Source of the DNA: UBA5336 sp038745855
Lineage (GTDB): Bacteria; Pseudomonadota; Alphaproteobacteria; Caulobacterales; Hyphomonadaceae
NCBI GenBank assembly: GCA_038745855.1
Contig: JBCDLC010000016.1
Span: 3,109 to 67,108 of the forward strand
DNA length: 64,000 bases
Direction of reading: 5' to 3'
In this document: positions 15,827 through 24,038 of the stretch, one piece after another
Layout of the letters: each line of letters opens with the position of its first letter
Position numbering within the stretch: the stretch's first letter is position 1
Notes under the pieces: model-generated
Seen by the model: the letters and a program-made list of their open reading frames with translations, nothing else
Databases searched by the model: none
Told to the model about the DNA's origin: nothing
Made by a program: the position numbers and the translations under genes

Positions 15827-18073
15827 TCAGGCGGTTCCGGCCATGTATCGCGGCAACCAACCTTCGTGGGCTGCGCGGAGGTCAGACAGGGGCGTATTGA
15901 CGATTGGTCCCCCTTCTCCGCCGAGCATGATGGATACGTCTTCGCCGCCGAAATAGCCGATGAGCATAGGGGTGAGACCGAGATCGTTCCAGCCGGCCAC
16001 TTGCTCCTCAGAGAGGGCGACGAGGTAGCGGTTGTGGTCCTCCCCAAACAAGCAGGCGTGTTCGGGCGCCATGGATTTCTCATCCGTGCCAAAGGTTACG
16101 CCCATCCCGCTGGCCAGTGCCATTTCGGCAGCAGCACACGCCAATCCGCCATCAGAGATGTCATGTACGGCGTTGGCGAGTCCGGACGCGATCAGTTTCC
16201 GGACGATACTCGCGTTCTCGGATGCAGATTTAAGGTCGACCGGGGGCGGCGGCCCCACGTCGTCGCCCAGAATGAGCGTCGCGTAGAGCGAGGCCCCGAG
16301 ATGGCCATCAGTAGACCCTATGATCGCAAGATGGTCGGCCGATTGTGCACCTTTCAGAGTCGCTATCTTCCGCACGTCTTCGATAAGCCCGACAGCGCCA
16401 ACCACCGGCGTTGGGGGAATGGCAACACCGTCGGTCTCGTTATAGAGGCTGACATTGCCGCTAACGACCGGGAAATCCAGGGCACGACAGGCTTCGGCCA
16501 TCCCATCTATTGCGCGTACAATCTGGCCCATGATCTCGGGCCGCTCCGGGTTTCCGAAATTGAGATTATCCGTGAGAGCGATGGGCGTTGCGCCAACGGC
16601 CGACAGGTTGCGATAGGCCTCAGCGACGACCGCCTTTCCACCCTCGTAAGGATCAGCCAGTACATAACGAGGCGTGCAGTCCGACGTGATCGCGAGGGCC
16701 TTGTTCGTGCCGTGGATACGGACAATTGCTGCGTCGCCGCCAGATTGTGAACTGTCGACGGTGTCGCCCATCACGTGACGGTCATACTGCTCCCAGATCC
16801 AGCGTTTCGACGCCATGTCTGGCGAGGACATCAATTGGACGAGCGCCGAACCATAGTCTTCTGGCTCAGGAAGCGATGCGTAATCCAGCGGAGCGCGCGG
16901 TTGTGGATCGATCCATGGCCGGTCGTAGTTCGGCGCATCATCTGCAAGCGGTGCGACAGGGATATCGCAGACCACTTCGCCGAACTGCTGCAAAACAAGC
17001 CGTCCCGAATCTGTGGTTTTCCCGATGATCTCAGCATCCAGATCATACTTTTCGAAGATCGCCTTCGCGAGGGCCTCTTTCCCCGGTTTCAACACCATGA
17101 GCATGCGCTCCTGGCTCTCGCTGAGCATGATCTCATAGGCCGTCATGCCCGATTCCCGCTGGGGAACGGCGTCGAGGTCCATATCGATGCCGACCCCGCC
17201 CTTGTCCGCCATTTCCACGCTGGAGGATGTAAGCCCCGCCGCGCCCATATCCTGAATGGCCTGGATCGCATCGGTTGCCATGAGTTCAAGGCAGGCCTCG
17301 ATCAAGAGCTTCTCGGTAAACGGGTCTCCGACCTGGACGGTGGGACGTTTTTCCTCATCGCCCTCCGAGAACTCAGCGGAGGCCATGGTTGCCCCATGGA
17401 TACCATCTCGGCCCGTCTTGGAGCCCACATAGAAGACTGGATTGCCCGGGGTCGCACCACGAGCGTAGAAAATCCTGTCCTGGTTTGCGAGGCCGACCGC
17501 CATCGCGTTGACGAGAATATTGCCATTATAGCCCGCGTGGAATTGGGTTTCGCCCGCCACCGTGGGGACACCGACACAGTTCCCGTAGCCGCCGATACCA
17601 GCGACGACACCGGCTACAAGACTGCGCGTTTTCGGGTGACTTGGATCTCCAAAACGGAGCGCGTTGACCAGGGCGATGGGACGCGCGCCCATGGTGAAGA
17701 CATCCCGCAAAATGCCGCCAACGCCTGTCGCGGCGCCCTGATAGGGCTCGATATACGAGGGGTGATTATGGCTCTCCATCTTGAAGACGGCTGCTTGGCC
17801 GTCCCCGATATCAATGACGCCTGCATTTTCTCCGGGCCCCTGGATCACTCGGTTTCCCGTCGTCGGAAACTTTGCGAGATGGCGACGCGACGATTTGTAG
17901 GAACAGTGCTCTGACCACATCACCGAGTAGATGCCCAACTCGACCAGATTTGGGTTGCGGCCAAGCCGGTTGATCAACCGATCCCACTCTTCCGCATTAA
18001 TCCCATGCTCTGAGGCTGCCGCCGCATCTTGTTGGGCCCGAATCGTCGCCAAGATGGCATGTTTATCAGTCAT
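15827..18073 (-). CDS. purL: Phosphoribosylformylglycinamidine synthase subunit PurL (small form)
   Basis: A 748-residue AIR-synthase-related ATPase, the size of the small PurL that works with PurQ and PurS. Motifs seen: YSVMWSEHCSYKSSR near the N-terminus, GPGENAGVIDIGDG, ESHNHPSYIEPYQGAATGVGGI, and DISDGGLACA in the second half. It makes FGAM from FGAR, glutamine and ATP in purine synthesis. purQ lies upstream on the same strand, separated by one small secreted-protein gene. purS is not adjacent in this window. Confidence 0.96.
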   Translation of the reverse strand: MTDKHAILATIRAQQDAAAASEHGINAEEWDRLINRLGRNPNLVELGIYSVMWSEHCSYKSSRRHLAKFPTTGNRVIQGPGENAGVIDIGDGQAAVFKMESHNHPSYIEPYQGAATGVGGILRDVFTMGARPIALVNALRFGDPSHPKTRSLVAGVVAGIGGYGNCVGVPTVAGETQFHAGYNGNILVNAMAVGLANQDRIFYARGATPGNPVFYVGSKTGRDGIHGATMASAEFSEGDEEKRPTVQVGDPFTEKLLIEACLELMATDAIQAIQDMGAAGLTSSSVEMADKGGVGIDMDLDAVPQRESGMTAYEIMLSESQERMLMVLKPGKEALAKAIFEKYDLDAEIIGKTTDSGRLVLQQFGEVVCDIPVAPLADDAPNYDRPWIDPQPRAPLDYASLPEPEDYGSALVQLMSSPDMASKRWIWEQYDRHVMGDTVDSSQSGGDAAIVRIHGTNKALAITSDCTPRYVLADPYEGGKAVVAEAYRNLSAVGATPIALTDNLNFGNPERPEIMGQIVRAIDGMAEACRALDFPVVSGNVSLYNETDGVAIPPTPVVGAVGLIEDVRKIATLKGAQSADHLAIIGSTDGHLGASLYATLILGDDVGPPPPVDLKSASENASIVRKLIASGLANAVHDISDGGLACAAAEMALASGMGVTFGTDEKSMAPEHACLFGEDHNRYLVALSEEQVAGWNDLGLTPMLIGYFGGEDVSIMLGGEGGPIVNTPLSDLRAAHEGWLPRYMAGTA

Positions 18074-18139
18074 CGGCGCTGTTTAGCGGCGATAGCACCG
18101 AGTCGCTAGCTGGGCGCAGCGTATAAGCTGGGTGCGCGA

Positions 18140-18571
18140 TCAAGGCGCTTCTCGCTCCATTGCACCCCAAAAAAGGGACCCGTTTGCTGCCTCGAAGAGT
18201 TGCCAAGTGGCGCCGTTGAGCGTGTTCAACAGGAATGTATCCTGAGCTGTCAGTCCGGACGAAATGATCTTGTAGTGCTTCACGAGCGATAGGGTTTCAG
18301 TATCTTGGGCATTGCTCTCGCGCGGAAGGCTCTGCCACGCGGCACGGTCGTCGCCGCTCACCCGCATCCAGACATCACCGGTGCAGGCATTGAGCAGATA
18401 CGTCTCGCGGACCTGCCGCGGCGAGAGAAAGATCTCGAAGCAGCCCGTTTGGGGCGGAAGTGCAGTTGAGGTGGGAGACGGGTTTTCGATGGAGAGTTGG
18501 GCCGATGCAGCCTGGGCCAGACAGGCAAGCGCGGAACCAAAGACACCGAGCCGTACCGCCAACGCTGTCAT
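18140..18571 (-). CDS. Secreted hypothetical protein with a two-fold internal repeat
   Basis: A 143-residue protein of unknown family. The first 24 residues form a clear signal peptide ending near ASA-QL. The mature part contains two similar units: RETYLLNACTGDVWMRV (about residues 55-71) and QDTFLLNTLNGATWQLF (about 110-126), each with a [TY/F]LLN...G..W pattern, suggesting a small beta-repeat domain. One cysteine pair (Cys44 and Cys63 approximately) could form a disulfide. Its ATG overlaps the purQ stop by 4 bases (ATGA), so translation is coupled to purQ, although an exported protein has no obvious link to purine synthesis. Confidence 0.75.
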   Translation of the reverse strand: MTALAVRLGVFGSALACLAQAASAQLSIENPSPTSTALPPQTGCFEIFLSPRQVRETYLLNACTGDVWMRVSGDDRAAWQSLPRESNAQDTETLSLVKHYKIISSGLTAQDTFLLNTLNGATWQLFEAANGSLFWGAMEREAP

Positions 18572-19230
18572 GTGGCGTTCAGGAGGCTCTCAAATAGCTG
18601 TTTGCCATCCTCGCCTCCTTCATGGCCACCCACGGCGCGTTCCGGATGGGGCATCATTCCAAGAACCCTTCCACTTTCCGAGCAAATTCCAGCGATGTCC
18701 CGCGCGGACCCATTCGGATTGCCTGCATACCGGAAGACAACCCGTCCATCGCCTTCGAGACGGTCAAGGGTTTTGGCATCTGCCGTGAAGTTGCCATCGT
18801 GGTGCGCAATCGGAAGCGAAATGGTCGAGGCGGTGGAGTATCGGCTGCTGAACGCCGTGTTCGCATTAACGACCGTCAGATCCTGGGGCTTGCAGACGAA
18901 ATCGAGAGACGCGTTCCGGATCAACGCACCAGGAAGCAGCCCGGTCTCACAGAGGATTTGGAACCCATTGCAGATCCCAAACGCGTAACCGCCTCGCTGC
19001 ACGTGAGACTTCAGGGCGCCTACGATCGGAGAATTCGCCGCCATCGCTCCGCACCGCAAGTAATCGCCATAGGAAAAGCCACCTGGCACGACGGCCAGGT
19101 CTGTCTCGTGAGGTAGTGCAGCCTCCTTGTGCCAGACCATGGCAGGCGTTTGACCAGTGGCCTGTTCGATCGCAACAGCCGCGTCACGATCGCAATTCGA
19201 ACCCGGGAACACGAGGATGGCAGCTCTCAT
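18568..19230 (-). CDS. purQ: Phosphoribosylformylglycinamidine synthase subunit PurQ
   Basis: A 220-residue class I glutamine amidotransferase. The nucleophile Cys87 is in FGICNGFQ, the oxyanion region is PGGFSYGDYLRCG, and the catalytic His/Glu are in MMPHPERAV. It supplies ammonia from glutamine to PurL. It begins at ATG 19230 with N-terminus MRAAILVFPGSNCD, as in the family. Its stop overlaps the following small secreted-protein gene by 4 bases. The upstream neighbour is a divergent acetyltransferase, not purS or purC. Confidence 0.96.
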   Translation of the reverse strand: MRAAILVFPGSNCDRDAAVAIEQATGQTPAMVWHKEAALPHETDLAVVPGGFSYGDYLRCGAMAANSPIVGALKSHVQRGGYAFGICNGFQILCETGLLPGALIRNASLDFVCKPQDLTVVNANTAFSSRYSTASTISLPIAHHDGNFTADAKTLDRLEGDGRVVFRYAGNPNGSARDIAGICSESGRVLGMMPHPERAVGGHEGGEDGKQLFESLLNAT

Positions 19231-19337
19231 AGCGCCTTCCTATCAGCGAGTCGCCTGGTTGGGAATTCAGGCGATCCTGTATAAACGAGAGAATGATCCG
19301 TTCTGTGTTAGAATACGTGTCGGGAATCCTCCGCGCC

Positions 19338-19823
19338 ATGATCAGGATAAGACCTTTCCAAACCAGCGATGCATCAAGTCTCGTTGCAGTCTTTCGAGAG
19401 GCGGTTACGGCCCTCTCGCGAAGGGACTATTCCGAAGACCAGATCGCGGCATGGCTGAAAAGCTTGCCCGACGAGGACGAAACGCGCGCCCGGTGCGGCG
19501 ACGGCCGATTGACGCTGGTCGCGGCTTCGGAACCGGGCGAAGTCGTCGCCTTCATCGAGCTTGAGAACGATGGGCATATCGACTTGCTTTATGCCCATCC
19601 TGACGTGGCGGGAAAAGGCGTCGCCCTAGGCCTTTTCGCGGAGTTGGAAGACCATGCCCGCTCCATGGGCCTATCGAGGCTGTACGTCGAAGCCAGCGAA
19701 CCCGCCCGGCGGTTTTTCGAGAAGCAGGGATTCAGAACGACGAAACGCCGGGATTTCGTTATCCACGGCGTTCCGATCCATAATTACGCCATGGAGAAGG
19801 ACCTCGCAGGCGGAAAGGTGTGA
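19338..19823 (+). CDS. GNAT family N-acetyltransferase (YafP-like)
   Basis: A 161-residue acetyltransferase. The N-terminal strand IRIRPFQTSDASSL and the helix containing RDYSEDQIAAW resemble the YafP subfamily. The acetyl-CoA motif region is LYAHPDVAGKGVALGLF, with EASEPARRFFEKQGF near the end. The GNAT fold begins at MIRIRPF, so the ATG at 19338 is chosen; an in-frame ATG at 19293 would add 15 residues and cannot be excluded. The acceptor substrate is unknown. Divergent from purQ. Confidence 0.85.
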   Translation: MIRIRPFQTSDASSLVAVFREAVTALSRRDYSEDQIAAWLKSLPDEDETRARCGDGRLTLVAASEPGEVVAFIELENDGHIDLLYAHPDVAGKGVALGLFAELEDHARSMGLSRLYVEASEPARRFFEKQGFRTTKRRDFVIHGVPIHNYAMEKDLAGGKV

Positions 19824-19883
19824 CACCCCGTCCGGCGGACAGCGCCATTGGGGGTGCCAGAAGCGTATCGATACGTTTGGACG

Positions 19884-20342
19884 TTATTGGAGAACGGTTG
19901 GCCAGTTGGTGTCACCAGCTTGTATGAAGCCGGGAATATCACCTTCCCACCGCTCCTGGATCTGGCGATTAAAGTTCAAGTAGAGCTTGCCGTCGACGAT
20001 CCGCCAATGGTCGGCATCGCCCTTAGCCGTATAGCCTTGGCTCACCGCCCAGGCACAGTAGCCGCCGTATTGTGGGGCGTAGGCTGCAGGGTCGGCCAGG
20101 AAGGTGTCGAGATTGTCCTGGCTCGCAAAACGGAATTCAGCGCCCTCGTACTCGGTAGAGAAATCCTTGCTGCCCTTTACCGGTGCGCCGTCTGTGAAGT
20201 AGGCGACGGGATCGTGACCCTGAACGGCCACATTGCTAAATCGCCCGGTGTAGACAGGATCCTTGTCAGCGAATGCGGCTTGGGGCGTCGTGACCATGGC
20301 CGCAGTGGCAACAAGTGTTGCAATGGCGATGTGCTTGAACAT
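19884..20342 (-). CDS. Exported YHS domain protein
   Basis: A 152-residue protein with a signal peptide (residues 1-25, ending AAFA) and a YHS-type domain: VYTGRFSNVAVQGHDPVAYF, then the GAEFRFASQDNLDTFLADP segment and GGYCAWAV with the single conserved cysteine. YHS domains are thought to bind metals. Members of this exported group are common in proteobacteria without a proven function. An AAGGAAAG ribosome site precedes the ATG. The gene follows the DoxX-like gene on the same strand, separated by a strong hairpin. Confidence 0.87.
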   Translation of the reverse strand: MFKHIAIATLVATAAMVTTPQAAFADKDPVYTGRFSNVAVQGHDPVAYFTDGAPVKGSKDFSTEYEGAEFRFASQDNLDTFLADPAAYAPQYGGYCAWAVSQGYTAKGDADHWRIVDGKLYLNFNRQIQERWEGDIPGFIQAGDTNWPTVLQ

Positions 20343-20375
20343 GGTGTCTTTCCTTCATCTTGAGGATGGCGCCTT

Positions 20376-20400
20376 ACCGTGCGGGGACCTCCCGCACGGT
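20376..20400 (-). promoter_or_regulatory. 10-bp perfect hairpin between the DoxX-like and YHS genes
   Basis: ACCGTGCGGG pairs perfectly with CCCGCACGGT around a 5-base loop. On the transcribed minus strand it lies just after the DoxX-like stop and about 33 bases before the YHS start, with no T tract. It is more likely an intercistronic stability or processing element, or a weak terminator, than a classical terminator. Confidence 0.45.
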
Positions 20401-20415
20401 GGCGATTTGGAGCGT

Positions 20416-20943
20416 CTAGATCGCGAGCGATGCCGCTGGACCGTCCGGCCGCGATACTGGCAGACCTTGCGGCAGGAATGCTGCGCCGAGGTCGCGGATC
20501 AGACCAATGATCTCTCTTCGGCGAATGACGAGCATGGCCAGCGAAGATGTCCAGACAATGGTTGCAGCCACAAACAATCCGCCGCCGTCATTGTTCGGGT
20601 CGATCCCCAGCGGCGTGAAGAGATGGAAGCTGATGGCGCCAGTCATGACGGCCACGGCAATCATCGAACCGATAGCTTGGAGCCGGCGGAAGGCGGGATG
20701 GATCCCGATCAGGAGAAGTGACGCGGCAACCAGTTCTGCTGTGCCGATTGTGTACTGGCTGAAGAGCCCGGTTTGGGCAAAAAGGCCCTCGGCACCAAGG
20801 GTCGCCGCCCAATCATTGAGCTTGCCGAAAATGACCTGGGTTTCTGGCGCATTGGTAAATTTGAACCTCAGGCTGTCGAGGAAAACCACCGATGCGAAAA
20901 CGGCAATCGCGTGGGGCGCATATGTCTTGATACGGTCAATCAT
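20416..20943 (-). CDS. DoxX-like integral membrane protein
   Basis: A 175-residue membrane protein with about four hydrophobic helices (HAIAVFASVVFLDSL; ELVAASLLLIGI; SMIAVAVMTGAISFHLF; VAATIVWTSSLAMLVI). The spacing and the GTAELVAA segment resemble DoxX/DUF417-type proteins. The ATG at 20943 is chosen because AAGGAGAG lies upstream at a good distance; a longer in-frame start at 21009 would add a basic, non-membrane extension. Exact function unknown. Probably co-transcribed with the exported YHS protein. Confidence 0.75.
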   Translation of the reverse strand: MIDRIKTYAPHAIAVFASVVFLDSLRFKFTNAPETQVIFGKLNDWAATLGAEGLFAQTGLFSQYTIGTAELVAASLLLIGIHPAFRRLQAIGSMIAVAVMTGAISFHLFTPLGIDPNNDGGGLFVAATIVWTSSLAMLVIRRREIIGLIRDLGAAFLPQGLPVSRPDGPAASLAI

Positions 20944-21374
20944 CTCGTCTCTCCTTAGCTTTCTCTTTCCGTTGAACCGAAGATGACCGACGGGCCGATC
21001 AACTGCCAACCAACCCCGTGTGAGCCCCGATCACGGTTTTGTGCGCTGCTCGTGTGCGCGACCGAACTGGCGCTGATCCTGCAGTCGTATCAGCAATAAC
21101 AATGTGCCTGTAAGTGGTACGACATTTGCCTCGTACGCAAGGAGCAACATACCCGATCTGATCGCGTTGAACCGCGGCCAGGATGCTTGGACCCGTCGAG
21201 GGGATGGAGCGTCGTCACCGGGGGTGTGCGCTGAATGAGAGCCGAGCGAAAGCGCGCAAGGGGAACTGCAGGATGAACAAAAGGTTTCGTGACATCACAA
21301 AATCTGCCGTGCCGTTTACACCTTTGGAGCTGCAGATAGGGTCACGTAAGGGCCAAGTGGGGCGGAAGCATTCA
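20944..21374. other. Gene-free divergent promoter region between the DoxX-like and S41 protease genes
   Basis: This 431-base region separates two divergent genes. I see no convincing gene. The S41 protease frame stays open upstream to 21183, but that stretch has no signal-peptide character. The one notable element is an inverted repeat GTACGA-N8-TCGTAC at 21117-21136, listed separately. Confidence 0.6.
21117..21136. promoter_or_regulatory. GTACGA-N8-TCGTAC operator-like inverted repeat
   Basis: A perfect 6+6 inverted repeat with an 8-base spacer, total 20 bases, the geometry expected for a dimeric helix-turn-helix regulator. It lies 174 bases upstream of the DoxX-like start and 238 bases upstream of the S41 lipoprotein start. 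No regulator gene is adjacent. Confidence 0.3.
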
Positions 21375-23144
21375 ATGGGAATTCGGTTCAACGCAACAGC
21401 CGCAGCGAGTGCTGCGTTGTTCGTACTCAGCGCTTGCGGCGGCGGTGGGGGTGGCGGCGGGTCAACGCCCAGCGCGGCATTCAACACACCGTCAGCGCCG
21501 GCGCCCATGCCCAATTCTGCACCCTCGCCACCCCCTCCTCCGCCTCCGCCGCCCCCAACACCTGCACCGCCTCCGCCTCCACCACCCCAGCCGACACCAC
21601 CTCCGTCATCACAAGCGCCCGCATCGCCGCAGTTCATCCCAGGCCGGTTTGATCCTTCCGAAGAGTTCGAAGCGCGCTGTGAAATGCCTCGGTCCGGAGT
21701 CGACATCGAAGGGAACGCCTTCCCCGATGAACAAGGATCGCTGCTTGAAGAGCTGTTCTGGCTTCGGTCTTGGACCAACGAGACGTATCTCTGGCCCGAT
21801 GAGGTGCCGGACCAGGACCCAAACGAATTCAACGGGAGACTCGTCTATTTTGAGGAACTCCGCAGTCGGGAAGTGACGGAGTCCGGCGAGGACCAGGATG
21901 ACTTTCACTTCTCGGAACCGACGGAAGACTTCCTTGCGCGCCGGAACTCAGCCGGCAGCGCTGGCTTCGGTTTCAGCCTTGCAGCCATTTCCCGCTCCGT
22001 CCCGCGTGATTTCCGCATCCGATTTACCGACCCCGACACGCCGGCTTCAGAAGAGGTCAATGGCCAGCCAAACCTCGTCCGTGGATCCCGGATCCTCACC
22101 GTCGATGGTGTTGATCTCATCAATGCATCGGATCGGGATGATATTGAAACGCTCAACGATGGTCTGTTCCCGGAAAGAGCCGGTGAAAGCCATACCTTCA
22201 CGGTCCAGGATCCGGGATCGGACGAGGTGCGCACGATCACACTTGTCTCGGACGACCTCGCGCAAAAGCCCGTCAACCGTGTTCGCGTACTCGATACCGA
22301 AACCGGACCCGTCGGCTACCTGCTGCTGAACACGTTCAGCCCATTTTCCACCGAGGAGGAGTTGGCGGAGGCGATCAGAACGCTCTCGGACGCCGGTGTC
22401 AGCGATCTCGTTCTTGACCTTCGCTATAACGGAGGGGGTCTCCTCGCGGTCGCAGGCCAGCTCGGTTATCAGATCGCCGGCCCGGCGAGAACAACGGGCC
22501 GGACATTCGAAGCCCTGCGGTTCAATAGTGGAATTGGGGGGACCAACCCCGTCACGGGTCGTCCGAACGATCCGCTTCCATTTTTCGAGTCAGGGTTGGG
22601 TTTCACGCTCCCGAATGGTGCCCCCCTGCGCAATCTCAATCTCTCTCGGGTGTTCGTCCTCACAACCGGCAACACGTGCAGCGCCAGCGAAGCGGTGATC
22701 AACGGATTGAGGGGCATCGATGTGGAAGTGGTGGTGATCGGCGACATCACCTGCGGAAAACCCTTCGGCTTCTACCCAACCGATAACTGCGGCGAGACCT
22801 ATTACACGATCCAATTCCAAGGCGTGAATGATCGCGGCTTCGGAGACTATCAGGACGGCTTCGTACCCCAAGACTCCGATTTCGAGTTTGGCGTTCGTGT
22901 CCCAGGCTGCACGGTAGACGACGACTTGAGCCAGGAACTCGGCAACGCGAATGAGGCTCTGCTCGCGGCAGCGTTACAGTTTCGCGACGATGGTACGTGT
23001 CCGGTCTCCACGCCGTTAGGCGCGCAGGGAACGCAGAGCGATCAGGTGCGGCGCCTGACGAACCAGATGTCAGATGTCGCGACAACGGCTCTGAGCCCTG
23101 CCGACGATTTCTTGATAAACAACCGTGATATGACCATGCCCTGA
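21375..23144 (+). CDS. S41 family peptidase, lipoprotein with a proline-rich linker
   Basis: A 589-residue exported protease. The signal peptide ends in the lipobox VLSAC followed by a Gly run, then a proline-rich linker (about residues 40-85) dominated by polyproline. A PDZ-like region (GSRILTVDGVDLINA) precedes the tail-specific protease domain, with LDLRYNGGG, the candidate catalytic Ser in NTCSASEAV and the candidate Lys in TCGKPFG. Family members cleave unstructured C-termini in the periplasm. The ATG at 21375 is chosen because it opens directly into the signal peptide; earlier in-frame starts (21183, 21273) would bury it. The polyproline linker probably spans the cell wall. Confidence 0.86.
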   Translation: MGIRFNATAAASAALFVLSACGGGGGGGGSTPSAAFNTPSAPAPMPNSAPSPPPPPPPPPPTPAPPPPPPPQPTPPPSSQAPASPQFIPGRFDPSEEFEARCEMPRSGVDIEGNAFPDEQGSLLEELFWLRSWTNETYLWPDEVPDQDPNEFNGRLVYFEELRSREVTESGEDQDDFHFSEPTEDFLARRNSAGSAGFGFSLAAISRSVPRDFRIRFTDPDTPASEEVNGQPNLVRGSRILTVDGVDLINASDRDDIETLNDGLFPERAGESHTFTVQDPGSDEVRTITLVSDDLAQKPVNRVRVLDTETGPVGYLLLNTFSPFSTEEELAEAIRTLSDAGVSDLVLDLRYNGGGLLAVAGQLGYQIAGPARTTGRTFEALRFNSGIGGTNPVTGRPNDPLPFFESGLGFTLPNGAPLRNLNLSRVFVLTTGNTCSASEAVINGLRGIDVEVVVIGDITCGKPFGFYPTDNCGETYYTIQFQGVNDRGFGDYQDGFVPQDSDFEFGVRVPGCTVDDDLSQELGNANEALLAAALQFRDDGTCPVSTPLGAQGTQSDQVRRLTNQMSDVATTALSPADDFLINNRDMTMP

Positions 23145-23180
23145 CGGGTGATCGTACCGCACCAGCCCGTGTTGCGCTGG

Positions 23181-24038
23181 TCAGTGCTCGACCCCTGGCG
23201 TACCAAGCCGGGCATTGAAGTGATCGGCCAGTCTGCGGAAGCCCGCTTGGTCGACTGTCTCGGCCCGTGCTTCGGGATGGATATCTGCCGCTTCGAGAAT
23301 TTCAGTCGCGTTCATTCCCGACGCTTTTGCCAAGGATTTCAGCGCCGCGCGGAGCATCTTTCGCCGCTGCCCGAACGCCGCCGCACTCACCCGTTCAAGC
23401 GTAGTCAAATGCTGGTAGCGTTGATCTGGCTGCAGAGGATGCAGAACCGCGACGGCACTGTCCACTTTTGGCGGCGGACGAAAAGCGCCGGGCGGTAGCG
23501 TGAAGGCGAGGTGCGGCGCGGTCACGGCTTGGGCGAGCACCGCAAGCCGTCCATAGTGGGGAGAGCCGGGCGCTGCGCAGACCCGCTCTGCCACCTCTTT
23601 CTGGAACATCAGCGCCATCGAACCGCGCCAGTCACCCGCTTTGAGCCACGAAACAAGAAGCGGCGTGCCCACGTTGTATGGCAGGTTGGCAATAATCATC
23701 GCAGGCGTCTTTGCGCCCGATTCTGTCAGCAGCTTCGGCCAGTCCACTCTCCTCGCATCCTGCTGGATAACCGCGAGGCGGCCCTCTTTCGCTTCGGGCC
23801 ACTGCGCCAAGGCATCAGCAAACCGCCCATCCATCTCGACCGCGAGCACATGCCGAGCGCCCATTTCAAGCAGGGCCCGGGTGAGCCCTCCAGGGCCGGG
23901 ACCAACTTCTATGACTGTCCGGCCTTCGACCGGGCCCGCAGCCAGTGCCGTCCGCTCCAGGATCGTGGGATCGAAAAGAAAATGCTGCCCCAGCGCCTTC
24001 CGAGCGGGCGCCAGATGCAAGTCCTTGCGGCCCTTCAT
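23181..24038 (-). CDS. rsmA: 16S rRNA dimethyladenosine transferase
   Basis: A 285-residue Rossmann methyltransferase with the family signature ALGQHFLFD at the N-terminus, motif I VIEVGPGPGGLT and the catalytic NLPYN motif. It dimethylates A1518 and A1519 of 16S rRNA during 30S assembly. The start overlaps the pdxA stop by 4 bases (ATGA). Last gene of the lptD-surA-pdxA-rsmA block, an order shared with many proteobacteria. Confidence 0.96.
   Translation of the reverse strand: MKGRKDLHLAPARKALGQHFLFDPTILERTALAAGPVEGRTVIEVGPGPGGLTRALLEMGARHVLAVEMDGRFADALAQWPEAKEGRLAVIQQDARRVDWPKLLTESGAKTPAMIIANLPYNVGTPLLVSWLKAGDWRGSMALMFQKEVAERVCAAPGSPHYGRLAVLAQAVTAPHLAFTLPPGAFRPPPKVDSAVAVLHPLQPDQRYQHLTTLERVSAAAFGQRRKMLRAALKSLAKASGMNATEILEAADIHPEARAETVDQAGFRRLADHFNARLGTPGVEH

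Noticed and set aside
16775..17914. A 379-codon open frame on the plus strand
   Set aside because: It is antisense to purL, which has all its family motifs; no recognisable protein.
23161..23181. ACCAGC/GCTGGT hairpin between the S41 protease and rsmA
   Set aside because: Six base pairs with no T tract and overlapping the rsmA stop; too weak to call a terminator.
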